Shown: in pieces, positions 12,193 through 23,344 of the stretch
Layout: the number at the start of each line of letters is the position of its first letter
Position numbering within the stretch: the stretch's first letter is position 1
Origin: Candolleomyces eurysporus
Lineage: Eukaryota; Basidiomycota; Agaricomycetes; Agaricales; Psathyrellaceae
Direction: 5' to 3'
Assembly: GCA_027579435.1 (NCBI GenBank)
Contig: JANBPK010000710.1
Coordinates: 62,001 to 126,000 of the forward strand
DNA length: 64,000 nt
Position numbers and translations under genes: made by a program
Notes under the pieces: model-generated
What the model was told of the DNA's origin: nothing
Database searches by the model: none
Seen by the model: the letters and a program-made list of their open reading frames with translations, nothing else

Positions 12193-13952
12193 TCAAGCTT
12201 CCCCGCCTTCCGGTTTCAGCAAATTAGGAGGGAGCAAATGGCTGTGACTAGCTCCAATGCTCCCTCTCCTGCTCTGTGCCCGACTACCGGCTCTGCTGTT
12301 CAGCCTGCTCATATCATCGTAATCGCTCCCCTCGGCCTTCAAGTCGTCTCGACCCATCTTGGCGAGTTTGGGGTCAAAGATCCTATTACGGTATCCACGA
12401 ACCATGCGTTCGATGAGGTCGGAGGTCGAGATACCTGGGGTGCGCCGGGTGGGGAGAAATTTGCCTGGTGGGTCATAGAGCGCGAAAAGGCAAGGAGAGA
12501 AGTGAGTCAGTAATCCGAAAAGCCTGACTGCAATAGAGAGGGTAGAGTGGACCTACCTAAGCTCTTTGCAAACCCATATACATCTTCGTATCCAGCACTC
12601 TGGTATGCTTCTTCGTCATGTGCGACGTAGTCGATCTGGTGCTTCTCAATGAACGCGGCGTCGATAACCCATGGCGCGTCTTCGACGACTTCGTCTACCC
12701 AGCGGCAGTGGCGAACGGCTTCCAGACTGTTTTTAAAGATAGAGTTGAATAATCATATTTCAAAGCTAAGCAGAAAGAAGGTGGACGCACCGTTCTGCGT
12801 GATTCATCACAGTACGCGCTTTGTGTTCAAAGACCTGCTCGTCCGAGTTGACACCAACGAGTAGATGGACATCGGGGAAGGCCAGCTTCGCCTGCCTCAG
12901 CTGTAACGCGTGTCTACACGTCTCGTCAGCCTTCTCGACCACAAAAGATAGGCAATTGGAAAGTGGACGCACCCAAAGTGGAACAAGTCGTACACCCCGT
13001 CAGCATAGATTCTCACTGGCCTGTCCTTTGGGGGGCGATTGATACTGTAGCCTCTCTTCCTTGTTGTCTTGCTCTTGACCTCGTGAACGGCCTCGCCCTC
13101 TCCAGGCTGTTCCCCTGCCTGAACTTTGATTACGATCTTGCCCGTGCTCTCCAGCAACTCGACCTCGCCGTCCGGACCATCCTCGATGGCTTTACGTACA
13201 AAGGCTAGAATGTCGTCCGGAGTCAGGGCAGCAGGGTTGAAGCTGGAGGCGGCGATAGCCGCGACGGGTGGTTCGTAGGGGTGCGTGGCACTGGTAGACG
13301 AGAAGGTTGGGGACGGCGGAGATACTGGTGAGTATACCGGAGACGAGGGAGAGGGTGGAGAGGCAACTTGTGGTTGTAATGGTTGGGTGGAGATCGGGTT
13401 TCCCGTAAAGGCAGAAGTGGCAGCTCCACCCGTAGCAGTGGGCAACTTGCTAATGGGTATGCTCATCGTGCTCGTGCTCGAGGTAGGGTTCTGGTAGAAG
13501 GTTCCCTGCTGTAGTTGGCTGGCTGGGTCAGGCGTGGCAGTCGCATTCGTGGCGGCGACACTGGGTACGCGGGTCGTAGTGGTGCTCTCTACGTCGCCGT
13601 CGTATGTGGGAGAGTCGACCCCGTCCGAGTCGCTAAGGACGATGTGGGAATGGGCGAGATGGCTGTGGGTATGCCTGTTGACGGCGCCACCTGGAGGTTT
13701 AACATGTCCCGCCCTCGTCCCGGCGGAGGTAGACTGGGCCGGTGCGGGAGGGTTGTGGCGGGCGATCGGGGCTGATACGGAGTCGTCGGTGAGGGGGTCA
13801 TTGTCCTCCTCGGACCTGCGGAAATTTTGAGAAGACTGCAGTGAGTAACAGGGTGGCACGACGTACGCATCGTAGGCAGGAGAGTCGAGGGAATGGTGCA
13901 TCTGGTGGTACTTTCCAAAGGAACGCTTGGAGTGCAAGGTCCTTGACGACAT
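12193..13952 (-). CDS. PCT1: Choline-phosphate cytidylyltransferase
   Basis: This enzyme makes CDP-choline from phosphocholine and CTP, the rate-limiting step of the Kennedy pathway to phosphatidylcholine. The catalytic domain is complete across four exons: RIYADGVYDLFHFGHA (CTP-binding HxGH-type site, split by an intron near 12980), LLVGVNSDEQVFEHKA, NHAERSLEAVRHCRWVDEV, DYVAHDEEAYQSAG and RRTPGISTSDLIERMV. It is preceded by a Ser/Thr/Pro-rich N-terminal region of roughly 300 residues. A 51-nt in-frame intron (13816-13866) lies in that region and could be misread as coding. The C-terminus after the signature motif is short (about 70 residues, RNSRAGSRAQSRRGS-like and basic), with no obvious long amphipathic M-domain helix. 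I chose the ATG at 13952 (MSSRTLHSKRSF); a longer in-frame ORF reaches 14129. It is divergent from the FAD oxidase, with about 390 bp between the starts. Confidence 0.92.
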
Positions 13953-14345
13953 ATTTGCAACGGACAGCGAACGAGTGGAGAGAATCGATTCACTTATCAT
14001 CGTGATAAAATCACATTCTGTCGGAGTTTGTCGGCCGATATTGACGTCACCCGCCCGGGACCAATTCCCCATCAGTGGCGGTCCTCTCTTCCTCCAGCAC
14101 TTTGCATGAGACGGCAGTTGGCCACCCACTTTCTCCCTATGCTATCCGGTCCGAGCATTCTTCCTACAAATCTGTTTGATGTGTTGGCAAGAATTCGTTT
14201 TGTTTCATGCCATTTATGGCCCACCTGTTGCGACATCATCGAATCACAAACAAGTCGATGCCTTGCTGCGTATTGTGCCTCTTAAGGCTCTTCGGGACGC
14301 CCTTAAAGATGAACAACTCAGAAATCAGTCTAGCTGTCATCTCTC

Positions 14346-16931
14346 ATGTTCCCTCTCACTCTTGGACCCACGAGCCTCTATTCGCAATCCCTCGCCGTCA
14401 CACCTCATCACTGGGCTGAACTCAGCTTTCTAGTCGGTGGGAGATTGCACCCAAACATCCCTTTCGCCCAGCCGTGTTATGACGAATTCAACTCGTCTGC
14501 ATGCCACGACATCAGAGGGGGCTACCTCGACGAAGGTATGACCAACGTTGTGCTCCGGATCTTGCTCTCAATGACAGCTCTCTTGCAGTCTCTAGATCGA
14601 CCGTGCCGACAGCCTTCATCCAAACTCAATGGGAAGCCTGCCAAGTAACCAACGAGCACTGTCTTTTGGATTGGAGAGACCCACATCTCGAGGACCCTAC
14701 ACAGCAGTCCCGGTGCCAGAGTGGGAGTCTTCCCCAATACCATGTGCGTTGTACTAGTATATTGATACTAGTCGCTCGTTCTTTTCCACCTTCCCCCCGA
14801 AGGCTACTTGGCTCGGCGCTGATCCTTTGCTTTAGATCAATGTTCAGAACGCTGAAGATGTCAAAGCGGCGTTTAGTTTCTCGAAGCGAGCCAAGGTTCC
14901 TTTGACGATTCAGAATACTGGGGTACGAGCCTCACACTTTGTAATTATACTGGATTTGAATGCTCAATTACTCCGATCTTTCGATAGCATGACTACAAGG
15001 GACGAAGCAGCGCCCCAGGATCTCTCGGTCTTTGGGTATGCCCTACTGTAATTCATTTGCTCGATGCACTCTTCTGACCGAATTCATTAAAGATGCACAA
15101 CCTTCAAGACGTATATAACAGCTTTAATTTCGTTCCAAACGACCGACTGACAACGATTCTATTCTACTCAGCGTTCATTTGATCCCTCATTCATTCCTCG
15201 AGGGTGTGTCAGCAAAGTAAACGCGACACCTGCCGTCNACTTTGGGGGTNAAGCTGTCCCTTCATGCCCTCTTCCGCATCTAGCGGCTGATGTATTAACT
15301 ATCTTTGTTTCAAGGCCGGGGTTCGATGGGGAGACGCGCATAAGTTTGCTCACGAACATAACGTTACACTTGTAGGCGGTAAGCTTTTTCATTTTTTTTT
15401 CCGGCTAGCCGACAGTGTACCCGCGTACATCTAATTTAGGATACTGTTTATACTGATTTGTTGACTCCTACTACTTCCATTTACAGGTAGTGATATGTCC
15501 GTTGGGGCTGTGGGTGGGTGGCTGCAGGGTGGTGGGCATGGTGCGCTCTCCAATACGATGGGGCTCGGTGCCGATCGAGTGGTACGTCCGACCCATTGCA
15601 ATCTCCTTTGTCTCGATAACATCGTTTTCTTCCTTTTTGTGTCCAGCTCGAATTCCAGGTCGTAACACCCGACGGACAACTCAGAATAGCGAACGAGTGC
15701 CAGAATTCTGATCTGTTTTGGGCTCTACGAGGCGGTACGTACCCCGGCCTGATTGTAACGAATCCACTTACATATATATCTTGTCGAAAAACAAGGGGGT
15801 GGAGGGACCTTCGGCGTTGTGCTGTCCGCTACTGTCATCGCCTCGCCCCCAGTCAAACTCCAGACCTTCATCCTATCCTGGTCCCGTCCGAATGCCACAC
15901 GTACCAAGGAAGCTTGGACGCTCTTCACGGATATTAGCGTTCAGTTGGCCGAGGAGGGGTGGGGAGGGTATATCATGGCCAATGTCTTCGTTTTGATTAA
16001 TCCCAAGTTTGGGAGTTGGGATGAGGCACAGGCAGGTGGGATTAAGAGGTTGGTTGAGTGGGGACAGAGGATCCAGTTAGAGGATAAGGAAGCTCAAGCG
16101 AAGGGGAGCACTGTGACGTTGGTTATGAGAGAGTTCCCGAGTTGGTTAAGTTTCTTTGAGGTGTTTACGAGTCGATTTGTTGCTGTGAGTAACCGTGCCA
16201 TACATTCCTCTCTTTCATTCTTCCTTCACAAGGTTCGCGCCGCTAATTTTTCTCCGGAATTTCAGAGCGTTGGAAAGAACTTGGCACTGGCCTCCCGTCT
16301 TATCCCAACTTCGCTCTTCAAAACTTCAGAAACTCGGACATCCCTCGTCAACGCTCTGCTTGAAGCCAACTCCGCCCCTACCCATCCGAGTCTCATCATC
16401 CTATTCACCACCCCATATTCCACTCCCGACGCTGAACGAAAGACGAGTGTGCATCCGGCGTGGAGGGAAAGTATGTACCATGTCACGGTCGTAGAGCCAT
16501 GGGCGTGGAATGCGACGACTCGGGACATGGAGAAAGCGTATGAGACGGTGGGGAAGAGCGTCGAAGGGCTGAGGAGGATCACTAGTGAGGCTGGAGCAGG
16601 GGCTGCCTACGTGGTGCGTTCTTTTCTTTTTTCACTCTCTGTGGCATATGGTTTAAAAATGGGTTAACGATGCATGGATTGTAGAATGAGGCTGATGTGT
16701 ACGAGCCTGATTGGGAGAGTACCTTCTGGGGCGACAATTATCCTCGGCTCTTGGAGATAAAGAGAAAGTATGACCCGGACCACCTGCTTGACTGTTGGCA
16801 TTGTGGTGAGCCTCTTTCTGGGCCGTTTCTTCTGGCATCTTTAAAGTTGACCAACTATTTTTTTTTTTTTTGGTTCAGTCGGATTCAAGAAATCGTCAAA
16901 TGAGCGGTTTGGTTGTTACTTGGATCTATAA
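14346..16931 (+). CDS. FAD-linked oxidoreductase, BBE/6-hydroxy-D-nicotine oxidase-like
   Basis: A PCMH-type (VAO superfamily) flavoprotein oxidase, of a class often secreted in fungi and active on sugars or secondary metabolites. Visible blocks are LVGGRLHPNIPFAQPCYDEF; FIQTQWEACQVTNEHCLLD; VPLTIQNTG joined over an intron to HDYKGRSSAPGSLGLW, whose His is the expected 8-alpha FAD attachment residue; GVRWGDAHKFAHEHNVTLVGG; SVGAVGGWLQGGGHGALS; LEFQVVTPDGQLR; and the C-terminal BBE motif FWGDNYPRLLEIKRKYDP, ending ERFGCYLDL at 16931. The second covalent site (GGGCG in bicovalent BBE enzymes) reads GGGHG, so FAD is probably bound through one bond only. Ns at 15238 and 15250 fall in an intron region. 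The start at 14346 is provisional; a signal-peptide exon upstream is possible. The substrate cannot be deduced. Confidence 0.85.
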
Positions 16932-17928
16932 ATATGTATCTAGAGACATTCTGAATCAAATATCCATTCTGCCTGTACAAACCTTGACCTTGCACACGAC
17001 CTCAAGGATATTGGGCGCTACCACCTCATCAGCAGATAAGCGCCACCCGGGCCGGACCCGGCAAAACCCCAGTCCCGATGGTGCAAAGTAAAGGCTCGTC
17101 AAGCTGCTCGGGTATTGTGGGCAGCGAGCATATCAGCGATCACCTCGCGAGTTCTTCCGTGTCGGTGGCTTCTAATTACTTACACCTCTCTATACAGGTT
17201 GAGTAGTTCTCTATGGAAGGAGATACTGCATACGGCTTGTGGACAATGGACATCGCTGTATCCGTACCTCTGGAACCCCCGACCTTGACGGGGGGCCCAT
17301 GTTATCGATTTTTCATGAGAGAGTTGGCGCCTCATTTGGGTTGCCTGCTTTCGTACAAAAAATCCTTCACGACAGTAAGTAATCGTTCAGGGTGTTTGGG
17401 CCTCTTTTTCTCACCCCTTGCTGATTACGCTTTGGTGGGGGTGCTCAGTTCCTTGACAGTGACAGGTCCGGACTGAGATGAGGTTGCCCATCAAATAAAC
17501 GATAACGCTGGGTTTATCGATCAAGGTTCTGTGGTTGATTCATAATATGACTATGACGATGATCTGGGTGTACGCCATGTCCCGCTGTCAGCAGCCGCGG
17601 ACCGAGGCCTTGGAGTTAATGAAACGTGATTATCGCGTCCACCTGTGGGGGCTGAGCGCTCGAGTTNAAAAAACAAGNAAAGGCTCGATAAAGACGAGTT
17701 TCGCCGCTCATAGGTTATATCGGAGAGAGAAGGCCTCGAGTGCGTTGTAATATTAGTACAATGATGGAGTCAAACACTTGCTACAGGAAATGGAGATTAC
17801 TGGCTACGGAACTGGGGTTACAGAAAAGAAAACCTGTTTGGGCTATAAATTATTACATAGAATGGACGGACGATTGAGGGGGATAAGGTTCTGGAATCTT
17901 TACTCGTCGAAGTTGGAAGTCATCGGAA
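16932..17928. other. Intergenic, no gene seen
   Basis: This lies between two converging genes. The short ORFs here (for example around 17213-17476) carry no motif and no supporting exon chain. There are Ns at 17667 and 17678. Confidence 0.5.
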
Positions 17929-20886
17929 TCATGAGACCACCTTCCTCTTCCTCAAATTTACCAACAAAGGCCCTCTGCACATCGTCAACCGATCGGTCAA
18001 CGTATTCTCCCATCCCTCCACATCGAAGTCTTCCTGGAAGTCCAGGTCGAATTTTCTGACGAGCAGAGCGATAACATAGCGCAGCTCCATCAGCGCGAGC
18101 GGCTTGCCCGCGCAGTTTGCTGGGCCTGTGGAGAATGGGATAAACGCGTTCTTTTCGTGCACAACCGAGGTTCCAGTCGTAGCACCCGAGGGGGAGTCTT
18201 CGGCATCAGAAGAGGAGACAGATGCGGAGTCGCTCTCCTCTGAAGACGATGAACGTCCCTGGCTCTTGGAGTCCGACGAGGAGGAGGCGGATGCGCTGAG
18301 AAGCCACCGGTCTGGCCAGAACTTGTCTGGATTCGGGTAAAAGTACCTAGGGTCCCGATGCAGGACGTATGGGGGTACCTGGACGTTTGTGCCTTCCGGT
18401 AGGAACCTAAGTATCAACAACGTCAGCTAAGTTTACTTATCCAGTCTAGTAAAAAAAGATGCGTTTGGCGGGGTGGGAAGGAGTTTAGAGCAGTGGCAGG
18501 AACCCGACTCGGGTAACGGTGTATAGGACCCGTTGTGACAGACTGGAGAGACAATTGACAGCAACGGTCATATCGTCATACCGTCATATCAAGGAACTCC
18601 CAAGCAAAATGAAAAGAGTTCACGCCAATAGCGGCAATTATGTACTCACATCGAGCTTCCTAGCATCTTCCCTCCACTGCCGATCTTCGGTGCCCTTTGT
18701 ACGGAAGCTGGGACAGGTGGCTGGAGTCTTAGCCCTTCGTTTCTGCGTACACCAAAAAAAGAAAACCAATTGGAATCTAGTTAGTACCCCACTCATGGAC
18801 TAGGTTCGAAAAGCCTAAACGAGCAAAATGAAAGAAAGAAGAAAGAAAGGAAAGAAGGCAAGAGTTAGATTAACAGAAGACTCGGGTGCACTTACACGAC
18901 CGCATTCAGGTAGGGCAGCTGAGCTAGCCTGTCCGGAGAGGGCAGTGGGTCACCGCAACCACCATCCTCCGAACAGACTTCATCGATCTCCTTCTGCAGC
19001 TGTTTGTAGCACTCCGGATGGCGCAATAGGGAGTAGAACGTTGTAGCTAGTGCGGACGATGTGGTATCCGATCCGGCGAGGATTGCCAAAACAGAATTGG
19101 CAATTATGATGGGCAACGGTGAGGCGGTGAAGTTGGGGTCTACGGCTTGGATCTGGGTGAACGAAGCGAAATGAATTTTTGTTTTTGTTTGTGGTCGTGG
19201 GGCAGAGGGAGGCGACTTGCCTTGTGGTAAAACAGGTCTTTCTTGATCATCGTCCGTGACGCGCGGTTCTTGGCTTGCTCTAAAGCGAACGCACCGAATG
19301 CACGCATTTTGTTACTGATGAAAGGTGTTGCGCGGGTGATTCTAGCGAGCCAAGGGACGTGCTGAACGATCGTCGGGAGCCTACGGAAAACAAGACATGC
19401 AGTCAGCTCAACATTCGGACATGGTGTGAAAGGTGATCCTCACCGTTGCGCGTCTTCCATGTCTTTGACAAAATTATTGACGTCGCCATCTTTCAATAGC
19501 CGAAAATCGACCGTAAACCTGAAGCGAGTAAGGAAGCCATAAGTACTTATGGGTGTCTGTTAAACTTTCATAAACATACGCAATATCTCCCATAAAATCA
19601 AACCTATAATAGACAAACGGCGATCAGAAAATCATTGCTCCACGCCATGCGAGTCATGCAACTCGACAACATCACAAAGAAGAAAATTTGAAGAAGCTTG
19701 ACGACGTACGCGAAGAAACTAGCCCACTCCGCTAAATCCACCTTCGCGTTGAAGTCACCCTGGGCCGCAGCCTGATCGCAGAGCTCTTCCAATCTGCTAG
19801 CTAGCAGGCCAGCCCGGGAAAGGAGCATCTCTTCGTAGTCCTTGAGGGGCCCAGTACCGAATGCTTTGTTCCATGGCTTGCGAAGCTCGGCGTGCCTGTC
19901 GAGATCTCGCACGCCGATCAAGTGGTTGTTGATGTTGAAGTTCTTTGATGGGAGGATCCGCCTGCCTTCCCAAACTAAAAGTCGGTGCAATATGTATAAG
20001 AATATGTCGGTTATAGTACGAGTGAGGAGAAGAAGAGGGGGAAGAAGAAGAAGGGTGATATAAATGAATAGGTGGGAGGAGGGGTAGGTAGTAGGAGCAA
20101 TTGTGGCGACAACCCAGGGTTAGATGAAGGAATAGATAGATGGAATTGAGAAGAAGGAAGATGGAGGTAGATTAGATAGTATAGGATACATACGCGGTCC
20201 TTTCGGCATACCCTTGGACCCGAGGATGTACGGGATCAACTCTGTCTGGACAATCGATAGCTCGTTTGGACCTGAATTCGACGGATTGGGATGTCAGCCA
20301 ATCGGTACCCCAGACGAACGATGATGGAAGGGATCGTGAAAAAAAAGAAAGAATCCAAGGAAGGCGCGAAGGAGGCTTTACGGCGTCCGGTATATGCATA
20401 CATGCGGAGAAGAGTAACCTGTAACTCGCTTGCAGAAGGAACACATACCTATTCTTACTATAGGCCCGTACCTGTCGTGCAGGCGTTTAAGCTGGACGTG
20501 GTACTTGCCCTTGAAGCCGTACCATGCCGGTGCGAACTTGGTTATACGCCAGAGCAGTGGACCAGGATACCCCGCGAGCGGGTGGAGTGGGGAAATCCTG
20601 TACAATGTCATGGAGCATAACAACGACGCGAAGAAGACGGCAAAGGACACGAGCAGACAGCGTGTCAGTGAGGGGAGGTGCAAAGCGAGGAGCGAGGCAG
20701 GGACTAGAGGCAGAGATAATAGAACCGAAGAGAGTTTCCAGTAGTTCTCTGGCTCATTTCTGCGGCAGTAGAGATGCACGCCCTGGCCGTCGAGGTTAGT
20801 CGAGGGGGATGGATGGAGGGACAGAGAGGACGTACGACTCCGGCGATCACATCGAGGATCAGCGCTTGCTGGATGGACCACGACAT
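17929..20886 (-). CDS. Cytochrome P450 monooxygenase
   Basis: A membrane-anchored, heme-thiolate monooxygenase. The N-terminus (MSWSIQQALILDVIAG, then hydrophobic stretches LLSLPLVPASLLALHLPS and FAVFFASLLCSM) suggests ER anchoring with more than one membrane segment. It is followed by the proline hinge HPLAGYPGPLLW, the I-helix AGSDTTSSAL (oxygen activation), ExxR in NEGLRLQPPVPASVQR, the meander FYPNPDKFWPDRW and the heme loop FSTGPANCAGKPLAL with its axial Cys. About ten introns. A Ser- and Asp/Glu-rich insert of about 55 residues (18180-18300) sits between the meander and the heme loop, where P450s usually have a short loop; it is open and in frame. The class resembles fungal P450s placed near CYP67 or tryprostatin 6-hydroxylase-like proteins, but I cannot assign a family. 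It converges on the FAD oxidase; joint metabolism is possible but unsupported. Confidence 0.9.
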
Positions 20887-23344
20887 GGCTCACTTGGTGG
20901 TCTTGAGGAGGGAGGGGGACTTGGAGTGGGGGGAGGGACGAGAGGTGACTAAATCATCTCGACAGGTCGTCGCCACCAGTTTATATACCATGCCCTGACC
21001 TCCGGGCCCTGGTGCCTTCTATCGCCATCAGCGATAGCTCATCTGGAGAATTAGAATTGAGAAACGGAGATATTGCTTGTAGGCGTTCCGGGCAATGGCC
21101 GAATTGGAGGTATAACGTATCCATGCCCCAAAAAGCGGATGCCAGATCGTTTATCAAAAGCTGGGAGCTGGATGTGTTTGGAGGTGACAGAGGTTATATC
21201 GGGTTACTATCATGATCATAGCCTTGCCGTCTATCTCAGGTACAAACGGCGTAGAACATACGTATAGGACAGTTGCCAAGGTTCGGCAAGCGCTGGCGCC
21301 TTTTGTTTTTCTGGTGGAAGCTGGGACAAGCCGAAGGAGCATGTCATGGCCCGTTCATCGATAATGAGCCCAGTCAGCTTTTTGACGTGGTCATTGGAAC
21401 AGGTTTAGTGTTGTTTTGGGTGAAATGTCGCGACTGGTGGAGGTGGGTGACAAGAAAGGTTTTGATTTGGCAAGTCCGATTCGCAGGGCTTAGTTGCGTG
21501 ACGGGAGCAATAAGAGCACCAGAAGGAGAAAGTAGCCGATTGAAGGTTAGGGGCGATTGTCTTTTTGCGGAATCCGATGTGCCACCCGTCTTGTGTGGGC
21601 GTTGTGTCCAGAGGAATTGCGACAAGACGAGGTGAACTGCGAGTATCGATCCTCCATTGGAGGATGAAGAGACTCTCAGAGACGTGCTATAATATTTTGA
21701 TTCGCTCATTGACGAAGGTTCTTTGGCAGACCCTGTGAGTCTCCGCGAACTCAGAAGCTACCCTCGTGTACTTTTGGGTCGTTCGGCCAAATTTGTGGCT
21801 TTCTGTTGGACGCTGCAGAATTTTCTTGCGGGCTCGGCGGGAGAGGTGACTGTGCACATTGGAATTATCCGGGGTTCAAGCTGGAGAGCGGTGTGTCCAC
21901 CAACGCCTTCCTCATCTCCGGCTTTCGAGTTTCCGTCCTGGAACTCAACCCTGAAATCTTAATCTGAGGAAAATCTGCTTCTTTTCCCCACTTCCAGCAG
22001 CGGAAGCGACAATATATTGTAGAGGATAAGAATACACAGACGTGGCCCTGGGCAACCTCCGAGTCGGAGAGTATCCTTCCGGGACTCGGAACCCTCCCGC
22101 CCGCGTCAGTTTCTCGCTCCTCCTTCTCCCCGATTTTCGCAACTTCTTGCGAGCAGGAAGCTTCGAGTCGGACTTTCGATGGTGAACTTTGTAAATTCCT
22201 CGAATGCCGTTATTTTTTGNATAAACGAAGAAAAAAAAATTCCACTGAGTATTGAAAACCGATGCCACGCGGAGAGGTATGACTTTCGGGCTTCATCATC
22301 ATGTTCCTCTCCAACTCGAATTGATCACGAGTGCGCAATTAAATTAATCCGACTCGGAATGGATGACCCTGTCTTCCGTGGCTATGTGGCTGGATCCTGG
22401 ACTGTTTTAGGGTTTGGGGTCAGCAGGGCAACATGGAGTACTTTCCAGTTTCTGATTTCTGGCGCTGCAATCGGGCAGTATGGTGCAACTGAATAGAAAA
22501 CGTTCCATCGCAGAAGCCAGAGTAGTTGTTGGTCCTGCGTTGGCTGCGGAATTGAATGGACTGGTATACGTAAAATATCACGACGTTTGCTTGGAAGTGA
22601 TTGCGGTCTTATAATTTGTGCCGTCAAGTGTTGGCCGACGGTCGATGACAGAGGATGTTTAGCAAGACCGACAGCCGCCTGTATGACGTCTCTGAACTGC
22701 CGCAATCACCACGAACCATGCGCTGGTGGTGGTGATATGTGGTCTATAGAAAGGAAGAAGTGGACCAAACGAGGACATATTTCAGTCAAGAAGTGGCTTT
22801 GAACGTGACTGTTACGGCCTAGGTGTAGGGATGTCAATAAACGTATGGAATTTTACCTCAATGCTGCGGATGAGTCGACATGACTGAAAGTCGTAAATTG
22901 AAATAATTACCCAGGAACCTGTTTCTAAAACGTAAATGGAGGTACTACGGCGACACCTAGAGTCAGAGCAAAGGGGAGGCAGGCAGGTGGTCAAATTATT
23001 CGGGATGCTCCCGAGCACCACCTGAAGCAACTGGGTCGAGTCATGATGCCAATCCTGGAGTCGTGAGTGGAGCGGAATGAACGCGTCGGGAGTCATGGCA
23101 AAACGCGTCCTCGGAAAGCGTAAGTACTCGAGGCTGCGGACTGGTCGGCGATCCCCATTTACGCCCACGGAACCAGATCTGTGCTGTGCTGGAACTCCGA
23201 CGCGTCTGCCTGCATCTCTCTTCTGCTCCTGGACAAAGAAATAACCTTGACTGGTTCGAGTCTCTCCTTCCCCTCTCTCCCTCGGTTTCGTCTCTTCTTG
23301 CCCCCTACCTATTCTCGCATAATTTTTCTCAATTTCTTGCTCCA
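20887..23344. other. Intergenic, about 2.4 kb, no gene recognised
   Basis: Several ORFs of 70-120 codons exist on both strands, but none shows a domain, a good start context with splice sites, or similarity to neighbours. The last few hundred bases must contain the promoter of the helicase starting at 23345; a pyrimidine-rich tract (about 23210-23330) precedes its ATG, as is common in fungal promoters. An N lies at 22220. Confidence 0.5.

Noticed and set aside
12897..14129. 410-codon single ORF taken as one exon from 14129
   Set aside because: It reads through a 51-nt in-frame intron (13816-13866) and, at its 3' end, past the donor in the FHFGH motif into an intron. The protein is the cytidylyltransferase with a start at 13952.
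17213..17476. Short plus-strand ORF as a gene
   Set aside because: No motif, no exon partners and no similarity to neighbours; it is of the length expected by chance.
14346..20886. Secondary-metabolite gene cluster (FAD oxidase plus P450)
   Set aside because: Only two tailoring-type enzymes converge here and no core synthase, transporter or regulator is nearby; flanking genes are housekeeping.
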